A stretch of DNA of 15,787 bases from Candidatus Bathyarchaeota archaeon (lineage in GTDB: Archaea > Thermoproteota > Bathyarchaeia > 40CM-2-53-6), in assembly GCA_005888695.1 (NCBI GenBank), contig VBBH01000104.1, forward strand, positions 1-15,787, in the 5' to 3' direction. Each line of letters starts with the position of its first letter. The stretch's first letter is position 1. Position numbers and translations under genes: made by a program. Of the stretch, positions 7,149-14,568 are shown piece after piece. The notes beneath the pieces were generated by a model. The model was not told the origin of the DNA. It saw nothing but the letters and a program-made list of their open reading frames with translations, and ran no database searches.

Positions 7149-8519
7149 TTGAGCCTCAAATCAGTTCTCGACCACATCGAGGACAACCGGGAAGGTTTCC
7201 TGCGTGACTTTCGCACCCTGCTTCGCCAGCCCAGCATATCGGCCCATGGCAAGGGACTGGACGAATGCTCCAAGATCGTCAAGAAGCTAATGGAAAACGC
7301 GGGAATTAGGACGAGAATCCTTCCTGAGAAGGAGGGCAACCCGGTCGTCTACGGGGAAGTCCGTTCGAAACAAGGCTCGTCCAAGACTTTACTGATCTAT
7401 GGGCACTACGATGTCCAGCCTCCGGAGCCTTTAGAGAAATGGGACTCGGGGCCATTTGAGGCCGTGATTCATGGGAAGAAGATCGTCGGCCGTGGCGCTG
7501 CCGACAGCAAAAACAACGTCACGTCCTGTATCAAAGCGGCTGAGAGCTTCCTGAAAGTAGTGAACGATGTACCGTTGAATCTCAAGTTCATCTTCGAAGG
7601 TGAAGAAGAGATCGGAAGCCCCCACCTGCCAAGTTTCATCGAAGAGAACAAGGAACGATTGAAGGCAGACTCTGTCGTCTGTTACGATGGTGATTTTGAC
7701 GAGACTGGTCGGGCAAAGATCAGCCTTGGAGTCAAGGGACTGTTGTATGTCGAACTTCACTGCAAGAAGGCCCGGGAAGATCTTCACTCATCCTACGCAC
7801 CTATAGTTGAGAACCCTGCCTGGCGATTGGTCTGGGCACTATCAACTATCAAAAACCTGGACGGTAAGATCAAAGTCAAGGGATGGTACGATGAGGTTGA
7901 ACCCTTCACTCCACAACAGTCTCGTCTATTGAAGAAAATCCCGTTCCATGGAGAGAACTTCCTTAGAGAATTTGGGACGAGAGAATTCTTGAACGCTAGC
8001 AGCTCGCATGAGGCCTTGCGACGCTATCTTACTGAGCCGACCGCTACGATATGCGGTTTCAAAGCCGGCTACCAAGGTCTAGGTTCCAAGACTGTTCTAC
8101 CGGGAAGCGCGATGCTGAAAATGGATTTCCGACTTGTCTACGACCAGAATCCACGAAAACAATTACAACGGTTGAAAGATCACCTGCACAGTCACGGTTT
8201 CGACGACATCAAAGTGAAAGCTTTCGGCTTCCTAGAACCATCAAGGACCAGTCCCACCGCTCCGATAGCGAAAGCGGCAGAAAAAGCTGCGAGGCTCGCG
8301 TACGGGACGAGTGCTGTGGTATATCCTAGAATGGCTGCGTCGGGTCCAGACTATCTCTTCACAAAACGGTTAGGATTGGATTCGATCTGGACCGGCAGCG
8401 GACCACCATCAGCCTACTCGCATGCTCACGCACCGAATGAGTACACGACCACAGACCACTTCATTGCGGGAACCAAATATATTGCGAGCATAATCGACTC
8501 CTATGCTAGGATCGGCTAG
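7149..8519 (+). CDS. M20-family metallopeptidase (ArgE/DapE/CNDP-type dipeptidase)
   Basis: The 456-residue length is normal for the family. Metal and catalytic residues are all recognisable: His86 and Asp88 in YGHYDVQPPEP, bridging Asp119 in GRGAADSKNN, catalytic Glu153 and metal-binding Glu154 in EGEEEIGSP, an Asp in YDGDF (about 180-182), and His427 in HAHAPNEY. A lid/dimerisation domain lies between about 195 and 320. There is no signal peptide, so it should hydrolyse short peptides or related amides in the cytoplasm with two zinc (or manganese) ions. The closest style is the CNDP/carboxypeptidase G2-like group; the exact substrate cannot be read. The start is TTG 7149. The stop overlaps the stop of the convergent gene on the tetranucleotide CTAG. 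Confidence 0.92.
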   Translation: MSLKSVLDHIEDNREGFLRDFRTLLRQPSISAHGKGLDECSKIVKKLMENAGIRTRILPEKEGNPVVYGEVRSKQGSSKTLLIYGHYDVQPPEPLEKWDSGPFEAVIHGKKIVGRGAADSKNNVTSCIKAAESFLKVVNDVPLNLKFIFEGEEEIGSPHLPSFIEENKERLKADSVVCYDGDFDETGRAKISLGVKGLLYVELHCKKAREDLHSSYAPIVENPAWRLVWALSTIKNLDGKIKVKGWYDEVEPFTPQQSRLLKKIPFHGENFLREFGTREFLNASSSHEALRRYLTEPTATICGFKAGYQGLGSKTVLPGSAMLKMDFRLVYDQNPRKQLQRLKDHLHSHGFDDIKVKAFGFLEPSRTSPTAPIAKAAEKAARLAYGTSAVVYPRMAASGPDYLFTKRLGLDSIWTGSGPPSAYSHAHAPNEYTTTDHFIAGTKYIASIIDSYARIG

Positions 8520-9064
8520 GAAACTAGAAGATCCTTCAGTTCCACCTTCCATTCCTGAATATACTTCTTCTCAAGTTTTCTTACGATTGCCTCCTCCACG
8601 TATCTAGACATTCCGGAATTGCCGAATTTCACATGCAATATTTCATGGACTAGAGTTGAAAGGCAGGAGACTTGTATCTCCCGGAACAATCCTCTTGCAT
8701 CATCTGAGAGATCCGCGACTGGAATCTTGAACAGTTCATAACCAATCTTCCCTATCCATTCCCTAGACAGTTTCAACGGGTAGAGGCTAATCTGGGAAGA
8801 GTCATGATTGTAACTCCCATGCAGAACGTTTCTGGGTCGTCCATTCAAGGGCATGGCCGGAAACATCATCACTCTTAGATCGATCAAACTGTTCGACCGT
8901 ATCCCTTCCAAATTGATCAATTTCTCTAGAAGTATTCGGACCTCGGGACTAGAGACTAGTCCGAGAACTGTCCTGGCATAGTCGGAGAAAAAGTCCCGTT
9001 CCTTCTTCGTGTACTTCGCAACTAATCCAACCGGTGGATTTGCAAGCCGGACCCTCATTTCCAA
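8516..9064 (-). CDS. Small putative zinc metallopeptidase-like protein (HExxH)
   Basis: The product has up to 182 residues. The central feature is HEILH (140-144) in a helix (STLVHEILHVKFG), followed by YVEEAIVRKLEKK. There Glu157 or Glu158 could be the third zinc ligand, as in gluzincin-like folds. No signal peptide or membrane helix is seen, so it should be cytoplasmic. The rest is not assignable to a family I recognise. It could be a genuine peptidase or a non-catalytic zincin-like regulator. The frame opens at TTG 9064; ATG 9058, two codons later, is equally possible. The stop shares CTAG with the M20 gene, so the two convergent genes have no spacer and must terminate inside one another or be differently expressed. 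Confidence 0.65.
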   Translation of the reverse strand: MEMRVRLANPPVGLVAKYTKKERDFFSDYARTVLGLVSSPEVRILLEKLINLEGIRSNSLIDLRVMMFPAMPLNGRPRNVLHGSYNHDSSQISLYPLKLSREWIGKIGYELFKIPVADLSDDARGLFREIQVSCLSTLVHEILHVKFGNSGMSRYVEEAIVRKLEKKYIQEWKVELKDLLVS

Positions 9065-9292
9065 ACTAACCTATTCACACTTCCCAGAAGCCAGAAGAAA
9101 TCAAAAGTGGAAGATATCAGGGGTAGAGAAAGAAGATTGTTATGAATCTTGCTTGAGCGTCTACTTGGACCTTCCCGTCCTAACACGAACTGGTCTTCGT
9201 AGGCTCTGAAATTCGGTCCTAGAACAAAATTCCCTTTCTAGTCGTCAACGAATCCTTAGCTTCCAACGCGGACAATCGAGTATAGGTTCGCC

Positions 9293-9730
9293 TCAGAACC
9301 AGGACAATCCGAGATAACAAATCGCTGCACCGAGGTTGAACAAATAATATGACTGGAGGATTGGTGAGACGTCAACATTCATACTTGCAAGTATAGACGT
9401 CCATCCCAATGATGTGACGAACCCTATGCCGAGAGAATATCCCACATAACCTATGAAGCTCACACTGGCAATCATGTACTTCAATCTCCAAGCCGCACGA
9501 GTCCGGCCCATCCTAGAAGTCGAAAGGAGCACTACTCCCGAGATTGCCTGGTACGCGATGACTGTAGACAGTATGCTGAGCTGTACTCCAAGCATTGGTC
9601 CGTACACCTGGACCAATCTACCGAGAAAAGACTCGAGAATCCGAGCATTCATCGAGAGTATCCGTTCAACTGTATTGTACTGAGGGATGAGGATGAGCAG
9701 ATATGCAATAGACGCAGAGACATATGCCAC
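9293..9730 (-). CDS. Small four-helix membrane protein, function unknown
   Basis: The product has 145 residues with hydrophobic segments at about 2-17, 43-70, 84-108 and 122-144, and a basic loop (SRMGRTRAAWRLK) between helices 2 and 3. No family is recognised. The usable start is GTG 9730, which leaves almost no N-terminal tail. The same frame stays open for 23 more codons upstream (including RLNRRDYIV, which looks like natural sequence before helix 1). It is blocked by TGA 9800-9802, itself directly preceded by an in-frame ATG. The gene may therefore be N-terminally clipped by a nonsense or frameshift change, or may start at a non-standard codon. Confidence 0.55.
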   Translation of the reverse strand: MAYVSASIAYLLILIPQYNTVERILSMNARILESFLGRLVQVYGPMLGVQLSILSTVIAYQAISGVVLLSTSRMGRTRAAWRLKYMIASVSFIGYVGYSLGIGFVTSLGWTSILASMNVDVSPILQSYYLFNLGAAICYLGLSWF

Positions 9731-9903
9731 AATATAGTCACGTCTGTTTAGCCGTGTAACCTGTTCATGTTCCTCGGAGGATAAAGACCCGGAGACCTTT
9801 CACATTCTGCAAAGAGTCCTAGTCCTCCTGTCTTTCTTCGGGAATGAGTATAGCCTTATTGGTGCAATGATAGGCAACCTAGGGAATATCCGGATAGATT
9901 CGG

Positions 9904-11235
9904 TCAACTATGGTAGTATGTCTGTCCGAAGCTCGACCCAACTAGCGCCAGATCGCTTATGCCGACTGACCCGTCTCCATTCAGGTCCGCATAGTAAACG
10001 GTGGGATAGCCTGCGACAGATGCGCATGGTTGTGACATGACAGTTTGCGCATTGTCCTTGCCGAAGCTTGACCCGATCATGGCCAGATCGCTAACGTTGA
10101 CAATCCCATCCTCGTTGACGTCTCCGAGTGACCTACCCACAATAAAGAACAGTCCTATCTTCGATTGGGAGTTGTAGAGGAATCCAAAGAGTCGAATGAA
10201 GAATACGATCTCATTGTTTGTGGACGATAATACAACGAGTCTTGAAGGGCCTGTCAAGTAGAGGTGGTATTGAACGTTCGGAGTTGTGCAGGGCGGTTGC
10301 TGTTGCTGGCACGAGTAGACCTCGATCATCTGGGCGGTTATGGTGAGGCGTCCACTGTTGGATTGGAAGGCTTGCCCAGAAGTGAATGTGAAATTCCTCT
10401 GTGCACCAATGATCGAAGAGGGTCCAATAGTGATCTCGCCTGACACGATATTGAGAATGGTTCCTGTCGAGTTCGTACCCTGGATGGTCATGTTGAGAAA
10501 CAATGAGGCCGGCAGGATCTTGATCTGACCACTACTATTGTAGAACGCGATCCCGAAGACGGAACGGAGGATTATGTTCTTCTGTCCTGTGGGAGGAGCC
10601 ACGAGGATCGTCTTAGATATCTGCCCGTTTCCTTGACTGGTCTGCACGGTCAATGAGACCCTGAACAAACCCGGAGCCGTGTATGAATGGCTAACCAGCT
10701 TTCCAGAGCCGTCTGCACTATCACCGAACGTCCATCCGAACCCGAACAGGCTCGGACCGAAGACTTGGCTGCTGGACCCGTTGAACGTGACAGACTGGCC
10801 GACCATGGGATTTTGAGGCTGGAATGAAAAGTCGGGACGAATATTGAATACGACGGACTGGCCGACCGTATCAGTTTGACCCGTCGAGTCTTGGACCATG
10901 AGTGTGACCGTCCACATTCCAGAGCTTGGAAGAGTATAGTCGTGACTCGTGCTCGGACTGGTCGTCTTGTACAGGGGCGACGCGTCTCCAAAGTCCCACG
11001 TGTAGGAGAATATTGACCCGTTCGGGCTTATGCTCCAATTCCCGTTGAAGAAGACAAGGTCTCCCATCACCGCGCACATAACGCAGGGGTTGTAAGTGAA
11101 AGCCGCGAGGGGTCCAGTAGTAACGGCACCAGTGGCAACACGGGCATTGACCGGCACAGCATTGTGAAGTAGCGAGGGTGAAGTCACGGCCAATAGGGTC
11201 AATAGCATAGCTGAAGCGAACAGGGGAATCCTCAT
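9904..11235 (-). CDS. Exported protein: two PKD domains, beta-rich region, C-terminal dockerin
   Basis: From ATG 11235 this gives 443 residues. The first 30 form a signal peptide (MRIPLFASAMLLTLLAV...). PKD domain 1 (about 42-132) carries YTWDFGDASP, and PKD 2 (about 133-215) carries FGWTFGDSADG. A beta-rich stretch without assignable family spans about 220-365. Residues 369-443 hold a dockerin-like pair of calcium loops, DVNEDGIVNVSD and DLNGDGSVGISD, separated by a longer linker that contains a cysteine. The first PKD domain has an unusual PCVMC motif. PKD and dockerin modules suggest a surface or secreted binding protein rather than an enzyme. The frame extends upstream to TTG 11289, but the signal peptide geometry favours 11235. 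It shares the dockerin module with the proteins ending at 62 and 6904, yet differs in its front domains. Confidence 0.85.
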   Translation of the reverse strand: MRIPLFASAMLLTLLAVTSPSLLHNAVPVNARVATGAVTTGPLAAFTYNPCVMCAVMGDLVFFNGNWSISPNGSIFSYTWDFGDASPLYKTTSPSTSHDYTLPSSGMWTVTLMVQDSTGQTDTVGQSVVFNIRPDFSFQPQNPMVGQSVTFNGSSSQVFGPSLFGFGWTFGDSADGSGKLVSHSYTAPGLFRVSLTVQTSQGNGQISKTILVAPPTGQKNIILRSVFGIAFYNSSGQIKILPASLFLNMTIQGTNSTGTILNIVSGEITIGPSSIIGAQRNFTFTSGQAFQSNSGRLTITAQMIEVYSCQQQQPPCTTPNVQYHLYLTGPSRLVVLSSTNNEIVFFIRLFGFLYNSQSKIGLFFIVGRSLGDVNEDGIVNVSDLAMIGSSFGKDNAQTVMSQPCASVAGYPTVYYADLNGDGSVGISDLALVGSSFGQTYYHS

Positions 11236-11341
11236 GGACCTTCGCGTTAGATTCTGCGAAGTCACAATTATCCTTTTCGCATCAAGCAAGACCCTGGTTG
11301 ATCGTCAGCAGTCCTAGTTGTCTAGGACATTTCTGGTCTAC

Positions 11342-11863
11342 TCATCGACATTCCTTACCCGTTGTCCCTGGTTCCGATGCTGACCCTTTCAATCGTTTCC
11401 TCCTCCGTCGATAAATTGCCAATGGAACCGGGACGAATGGTACCATCAGGGGATAGTTGTCCAAGGCGAAACCGTTCACAATGTATGGCATATCACCGAT
11501 CCCGTTATGGTCTCCATCGGTTCCAGTGTAATTGTCCCAATAGTTCCCTCCTCTTGGGCCTGTGCCAAGGCTCCGATTGTCCCAAATGTCGGTCATCATA
11601 TCGTTAGGAAAAATGTAGTTCACATGCCTGAAGCAGTTTGTGTTGGTCTTGGGACAGAAGCTGTTGTGGTAGAAGTTGTTGCTTGTCGAGTTCTGAACGT
11701 CCACACTGATATGGTTCAACTCGAAACTATTCTCCAGCAAGTTATTGTTCCCCGGACGATCTACCAAGAAGACTCCACTGAAGCTAGAACTTTTGAAAGT
11801 GTTCCGAGTCACATTCTTCAATGTCGAGAGTGAACCGCTCATGTATATTCCGTCCTCGGGCAC
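11342..11863 (-). pseudogene. Truncated NosD-like right-handed beta-helix protein (C-terminal part)
   Basis: The 173 readable residues begin inside a repeat domain (from VPEDGIYMSGS). They show the Asn-rich beta-helix repeats of NosD/CASH proteins (NNLLENSFELN, NNFYHNSF) and the characteristic GGNYWDNYTGTDGDHNGIGD followed by PYIVNGFALDNYPLM near the end. The C-terminus has a short hydrophobic stretch and RRRRKR, suggesting a membrane anchor. There is no signal peptide and no N-terminal half, whereas relatives are usually several hundred residues long and exported. Going upstream, the frame meets TGA at 11879-11881, just beyond the point where a different, oppositely oriented gene begins. It is therefore a 5'-truncated gene at a rearrangement or assembly junction. 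Confidence 0.7.
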
Positions 11864-12691
11864 CGGGCCAGAGATAGATCAACAAATCCTCCGGCACGGA
11901 TACTCCCTAGAAGATTTCAGAATAGTCACGACCTTTGGGACCGGAGGAACAGCAACCGGACTGAGTAACTACACTCAGAAAAAATATGGAAAGAAGAATC
12001 TGCACATAGTCTATCCACTCAATAACCAGGACGTGGCCAGGATACGAACAAAGGACAAGTCCATCGGTCTGAAATTCTATCGTCCAGATCAATATCTTGG
12101 CCAGCACGAGGCCGACTTTGCGGCCAAACCATCATTCAGATACCTCGTGAGAAAAGGATACGATATTGGAGAAAGCGGTGCCTTCGCACTCTATGCTACT
12201 CTTCAAATGCTGAATTATGGAGTAGGCGAAAGATTCGTCGTCATACTTGCTGACGGTGTCGAAAAGTACCAGAAGACTCTCGGACCATTCGCTGAAGAGA
12301 AGAGGTACGAGTTAACGGTTGAAGAAGCAAGATCCAAGACCCAGGATTATGGCACCGTTCTCTGGACCCACACCGCCTTCGCACCCAGAAGCGAAGGAGT
12401 CCAACTCATCGCTTCCAGTCTCGGACTCAAACCGGATAGAGTAAGAATACCAGGGCGCAGGATGTCCAGACTCTAATCTCCACGGAGAAACTTCCGGAGA
12501 CGTTGAAGACCTTGATCCCGGATAGACGGAAGGTTCTCCTGGCTTGCATGGTCGATGCTACCTCTTTGAGAGTCGCTGGGCTTCTGGGTACCAAGGGAAT
12601 AGACGCCCCAAGCATAACCGGGGGAATAAATGGGCTTTCCGCGGCGAACGGCAAACCTCCCGATGAAAATGTTCAGATGGCAACGGAATGG
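11859..12691 (+). pseudogene. 5'-truncated, frameshifted PLP-enzyme/rhodanese fusion (cysteine-synthase-like)
   Basis: From about GTGPEIDQQI the frame matches the C-terminal half of a fold-type II PLP enzyme. It has the phosphate-binding loop TTFGTGGTATG and a late ESGAFALYATLQ segment, but the N-terminal half with the PLP lysine is absent. A linker follows (YGTVLWTHTAFAPRSEG). Near 12450 the frame breaks. The +2-offset frame continues as AQDVQTLISTEKLPETLKT and then a rhodanese domain with the active-site loop LACMVDATSLRVAG and SITGGINGLSAANGK. In relatives of this fusion, as I recall them, the protein ends soon after an [AV]TE-type tail. Here TGG (12689-12691) follows MATE, so the stop may also be lost; the frame then runs to 12877. 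Three lesions together argue for a non-functional copy. Confidence 0.75.
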
Positions 12692-12947
12692 AACAAGCCA
12701 AGCCTCGCAACACCCCAAACCCGGCATAGTACACCTTCGTCCGAGCCGAGCCACTTTGTTCAAGCTTCGAACGTGCTCTTCCCTTTTAGAAAATTAACCT
12801 CTGGGCAGTTGGCAATACCGAAATCGCGGACTTTGAGCCCTGATCGCCAATTCCGGCTCACTAATTCAGGCCCCTGATGATCTCCTCATAAATTTCCGCT
12901 ATGTTTAAATGAATAAACCCGTTTCCGCAAAATGCTATTCCCAGCAT

Positions 12948-12978
12948 AATGAGCGAGTTACAGCAGATCTCGCTCATT
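12948..12978. repeat. Perfect 10-base inverted repeat (stem-loop)
   Basis: AATGAGCGAG (12948-12957) and CTCGCTCATT (12969-12978) are perfect inverted arms around an 11-base loop, followed by TT on the plus strand. An 8-base palindrome (AGGCGCCT, 12982-12989) lies right after it. It could be a terminator for the pseudogene transcript, an RNA element or a protein-binding site. It is not in the expected place for the minus-strand operon terminator. Confidence 0.6.
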
Positions 12979-13144
12979 TTGAGGCGCCTGAGAAGGTTAA
13001 GTTGTAAAAAAGGGGGGCTGATTCACTTGTCTCAAGACGTGAAAGAGACACTTTCCCGACACCTTCACACCCCCTGTTCTCCAACTACCCTAACGGGACA
13101 AACTCACCACAAAGAAGTCCATGAGGACAAAAGTTCACATAAAG

Positions 13145-13172
13145 AAAAAGTTTTACAGGCATTTTCGAAAAA
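13145..13172 (-). terminator. Tandem minus-strand T-runs after the glutamate synthase operon
   Basis: A5 tracts at 13145-13149 and 13168-13172 read as T5 on the minus strand, about 90-110 bases past the GXGXG gene stop. They are followed farther on by T6 (13006-13011). Archaeal RNA polymerase terminates at such repeated T-tracts. Confidence 0.4.
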
Positions 13173-13257
13173 TACCCTAAGAATTGTTATTGATCCCCCC
13201 TCCCCCATTATTTTCTCCAGCCACAGACAGGAACACTTTCACTTTCACACCCATCTC

Positions 13258-14568
13258 CTACGCCAATTCCAGCAACATAACGGGCTCAACCTTCTTGTAC
13301 ACCTTACCCGGAGACAATACTTCTCCCCCCACAGTCAACAAGTCCCGCTCAATACCTATACCAAACAATCGCTCGTTCTCCTCCAAGTACGGCCTCACCA
13401 ACCCCCAATCCCTCTCAGTAAACTCAGCCAAACGCCCACCATTCAACTGATCACTCGACAACAAACAATGAGGATCCCGAATATACAACGCTCCACCAGA
13501 TGCCAAAGAGAACAAATTACCACCTGGATAAGGTGAAGCCTGCTCGACAAACCGTCCATCATGTGTCGGTCTCAATCCATTAACTATCACAAATCCACCA
13601 CCATTGTACGGATCACCAGCCATGAACGATTCCGCCAAGTAATCCAAACATGTCCCATTGATCACCACCCGTGGCCGACCGACAGCATTGATCAAAGGCC
13701 TACCGGCAGCGTTTCCCAGAATATAGACGTCTCCGCCCTTCGCGGCATACATGAACGCCTGCCCCACATCTCCATGAACTACTAGCTTCCCACTCTTCAT
13801 AATCTGAGCCACCTGATCCTGAGCAGCGCCATGGACATTCACCTCAGCACCATCTATCCCCGACCCAACATAATCACCCACGTCCCCATAACAGTCAAGA
13901 CGAAGGCCACTCGTCCCAGGCCCAAGCCCGTTCGCGATGAACCTGTGCCCGCGAAGATTAAACGCCACCAATCTCCTCCAACCCTTCTGATAACAATCGA
14001 CAAGATACCTCGCCATACTCTCACTACCTTCAACTGGAAAATCCAACGCGTCCACCGCCAACAAATTATCCACTATCAAGGGTGGAAGCAATCTCTTCCT
14101 CGATGCCCAGTCCAACCTTACAAACTCATGCGCGTGATCCCCATCCAACAGAGGAATCGACGAGAACATCCTAGTTAGCGCATCATCATATGCTTGCAGT
14201 AGAGAAGCACGCCTCTTTTCCCCGCTATCATAGATCCTATCGTACAACATAGTCAAAGCCTCGACCGCAAACCAAAAGCTGCCCTGACCCCTAGAACCAA
14301 GCCTCTCCAACTCCTCGACCAAACCAACTACATAGTCGAAGCTTCCACTCCTCAACAATGGACCGAGATATTGGAAGAGACTCGACCTATCTGCATGCAT
14401 CTGTTCAAGGCCTTGAAGTTGTTGAGCCACGCTTGCGCTCAGACCCAGACCGGAATGAGAGGAGACAGCCTGGTGATCCTGTCCACTGGGAACTACTACT
14501 TTTCGGCCGAACTTGTCGGTGCACTCTAGCTTTTTTACACCTGGATCAGCAGCTTTCAAAGTGAACAC
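13258..14568 (-). CDS. Glutamate synthase GXGXG domain protein (archaeal split GltB, domain 3), N-terminally extended
   Basis: The product has 436 residues. The beta-helical GXGXG domain spans about 185-340 (ANGLGPGTSG, DCYGDVGDYVGSG, VNVHGAAQDQVAQIMKSG, VVHGDVGQAFMYAAKGGDVYILGNAAGR). The C-terminal segment (WGLVRPYLEENERLFGI...SPGKVYKKVEP) is typical of archaeal stand-alone COG0070-type proteins. In glutamate synthase this domain helps couple the glutaminase and FMN synthase sites; related domains occur in formylmethanofuran dehydrogenase subunit C. Residues 1-160 are an extra, mostly helical region I cannot assign, making the protein larger than common single-domain forms. It follows the glutaminase gene with codon overlap: GTG 14568 is 13 bases inside it, and an in-frame TTG 14559 would give a four-base TTGA overlap. 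Translational coupling is likely. Confidence 0.85.
   Translation of the reverse strand: MFTLKAADPGVKKLECTDKFGRKVVVPSGQDHQAVSSHSGLGLSASVAQQLQGLEQMHADRSSLFQYLGPLLRSGSFDYVVGLVEELERLGSRGQGSFWFAVEALTMLYDRIYDSGEKRRASLLQAYDDALTRMFSSIPLLDGDHAHEFVRLDWASRKRLLPPLIVDNLLAVDALDFPVEGSESMARYLVDCYQKGWRRLVAFNLRGHRFIANGLGPGTSGLRLDCYGDVGDYVGSGIDGAEVNVHGAAQDQVAQIMKSGKLVVHGDVGQAFMYAAKGGDVYILGNAAGRPLINAVGRPRVVINGTCLDYLAESFMAGDPYNGGGFVIVNGLRPTHDGRFVEQASPYPGGNLFSLASGGALYIRDPHCLLSSDQLNGGRLAEFTERDWGLVRPYLEENERLFGIGIERDLLTVGGEVLSPGKVYKKVEPVMLLELA

Larger units (their letters stand above)
12692..13257. other. Gene-poor stretch between the pseudogene and the glutamate synthase operon
   Basis: The first 190 bases continue the open frame of the lost-stop pseudogene without recognisable protein character. 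Then come an A/T-rich tract (TAAATTT, TTTAAATGAATAAA at about 12889-12917), a strong stem-loop at 12948-12978, an A6G6 tract at 13006-13017, and A-runs that act as T-runs for the minus strand. A plus-strand frame from ATG 12949 starts plausibly (MSELQQISLILRRLRRL) but becomes low-complexity antisense of the GXGXG gene. No tRNA or rRNA is recognised. Confidence 0.5.

Noticed and set aside
9065..9292. Possible RNA gene with a T-arm-like GGTTCGCCTCAGAACC at 9285-9300
   Set aside because: No matching acceptor stem, anticodon arm or D-arm could be found around it, and part of it lies inside the membrane-protein gene end.
12949..13536. 195-residue plus-strand frame beginning MSELQQIS
   Set aside because: The second half is antisense to the GXGXG gene and rich in His, Gln and Pro from codon bias. 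The start lies inside a stem-loop and there is no family resemblance. Only a short peptide at its start remains conceivable.
13831..14178. Plus-strand frames inside the glutamate synthase genes
   Set aside because: They are antisense shadows of clearly conserved coding sequence on the minus strand.
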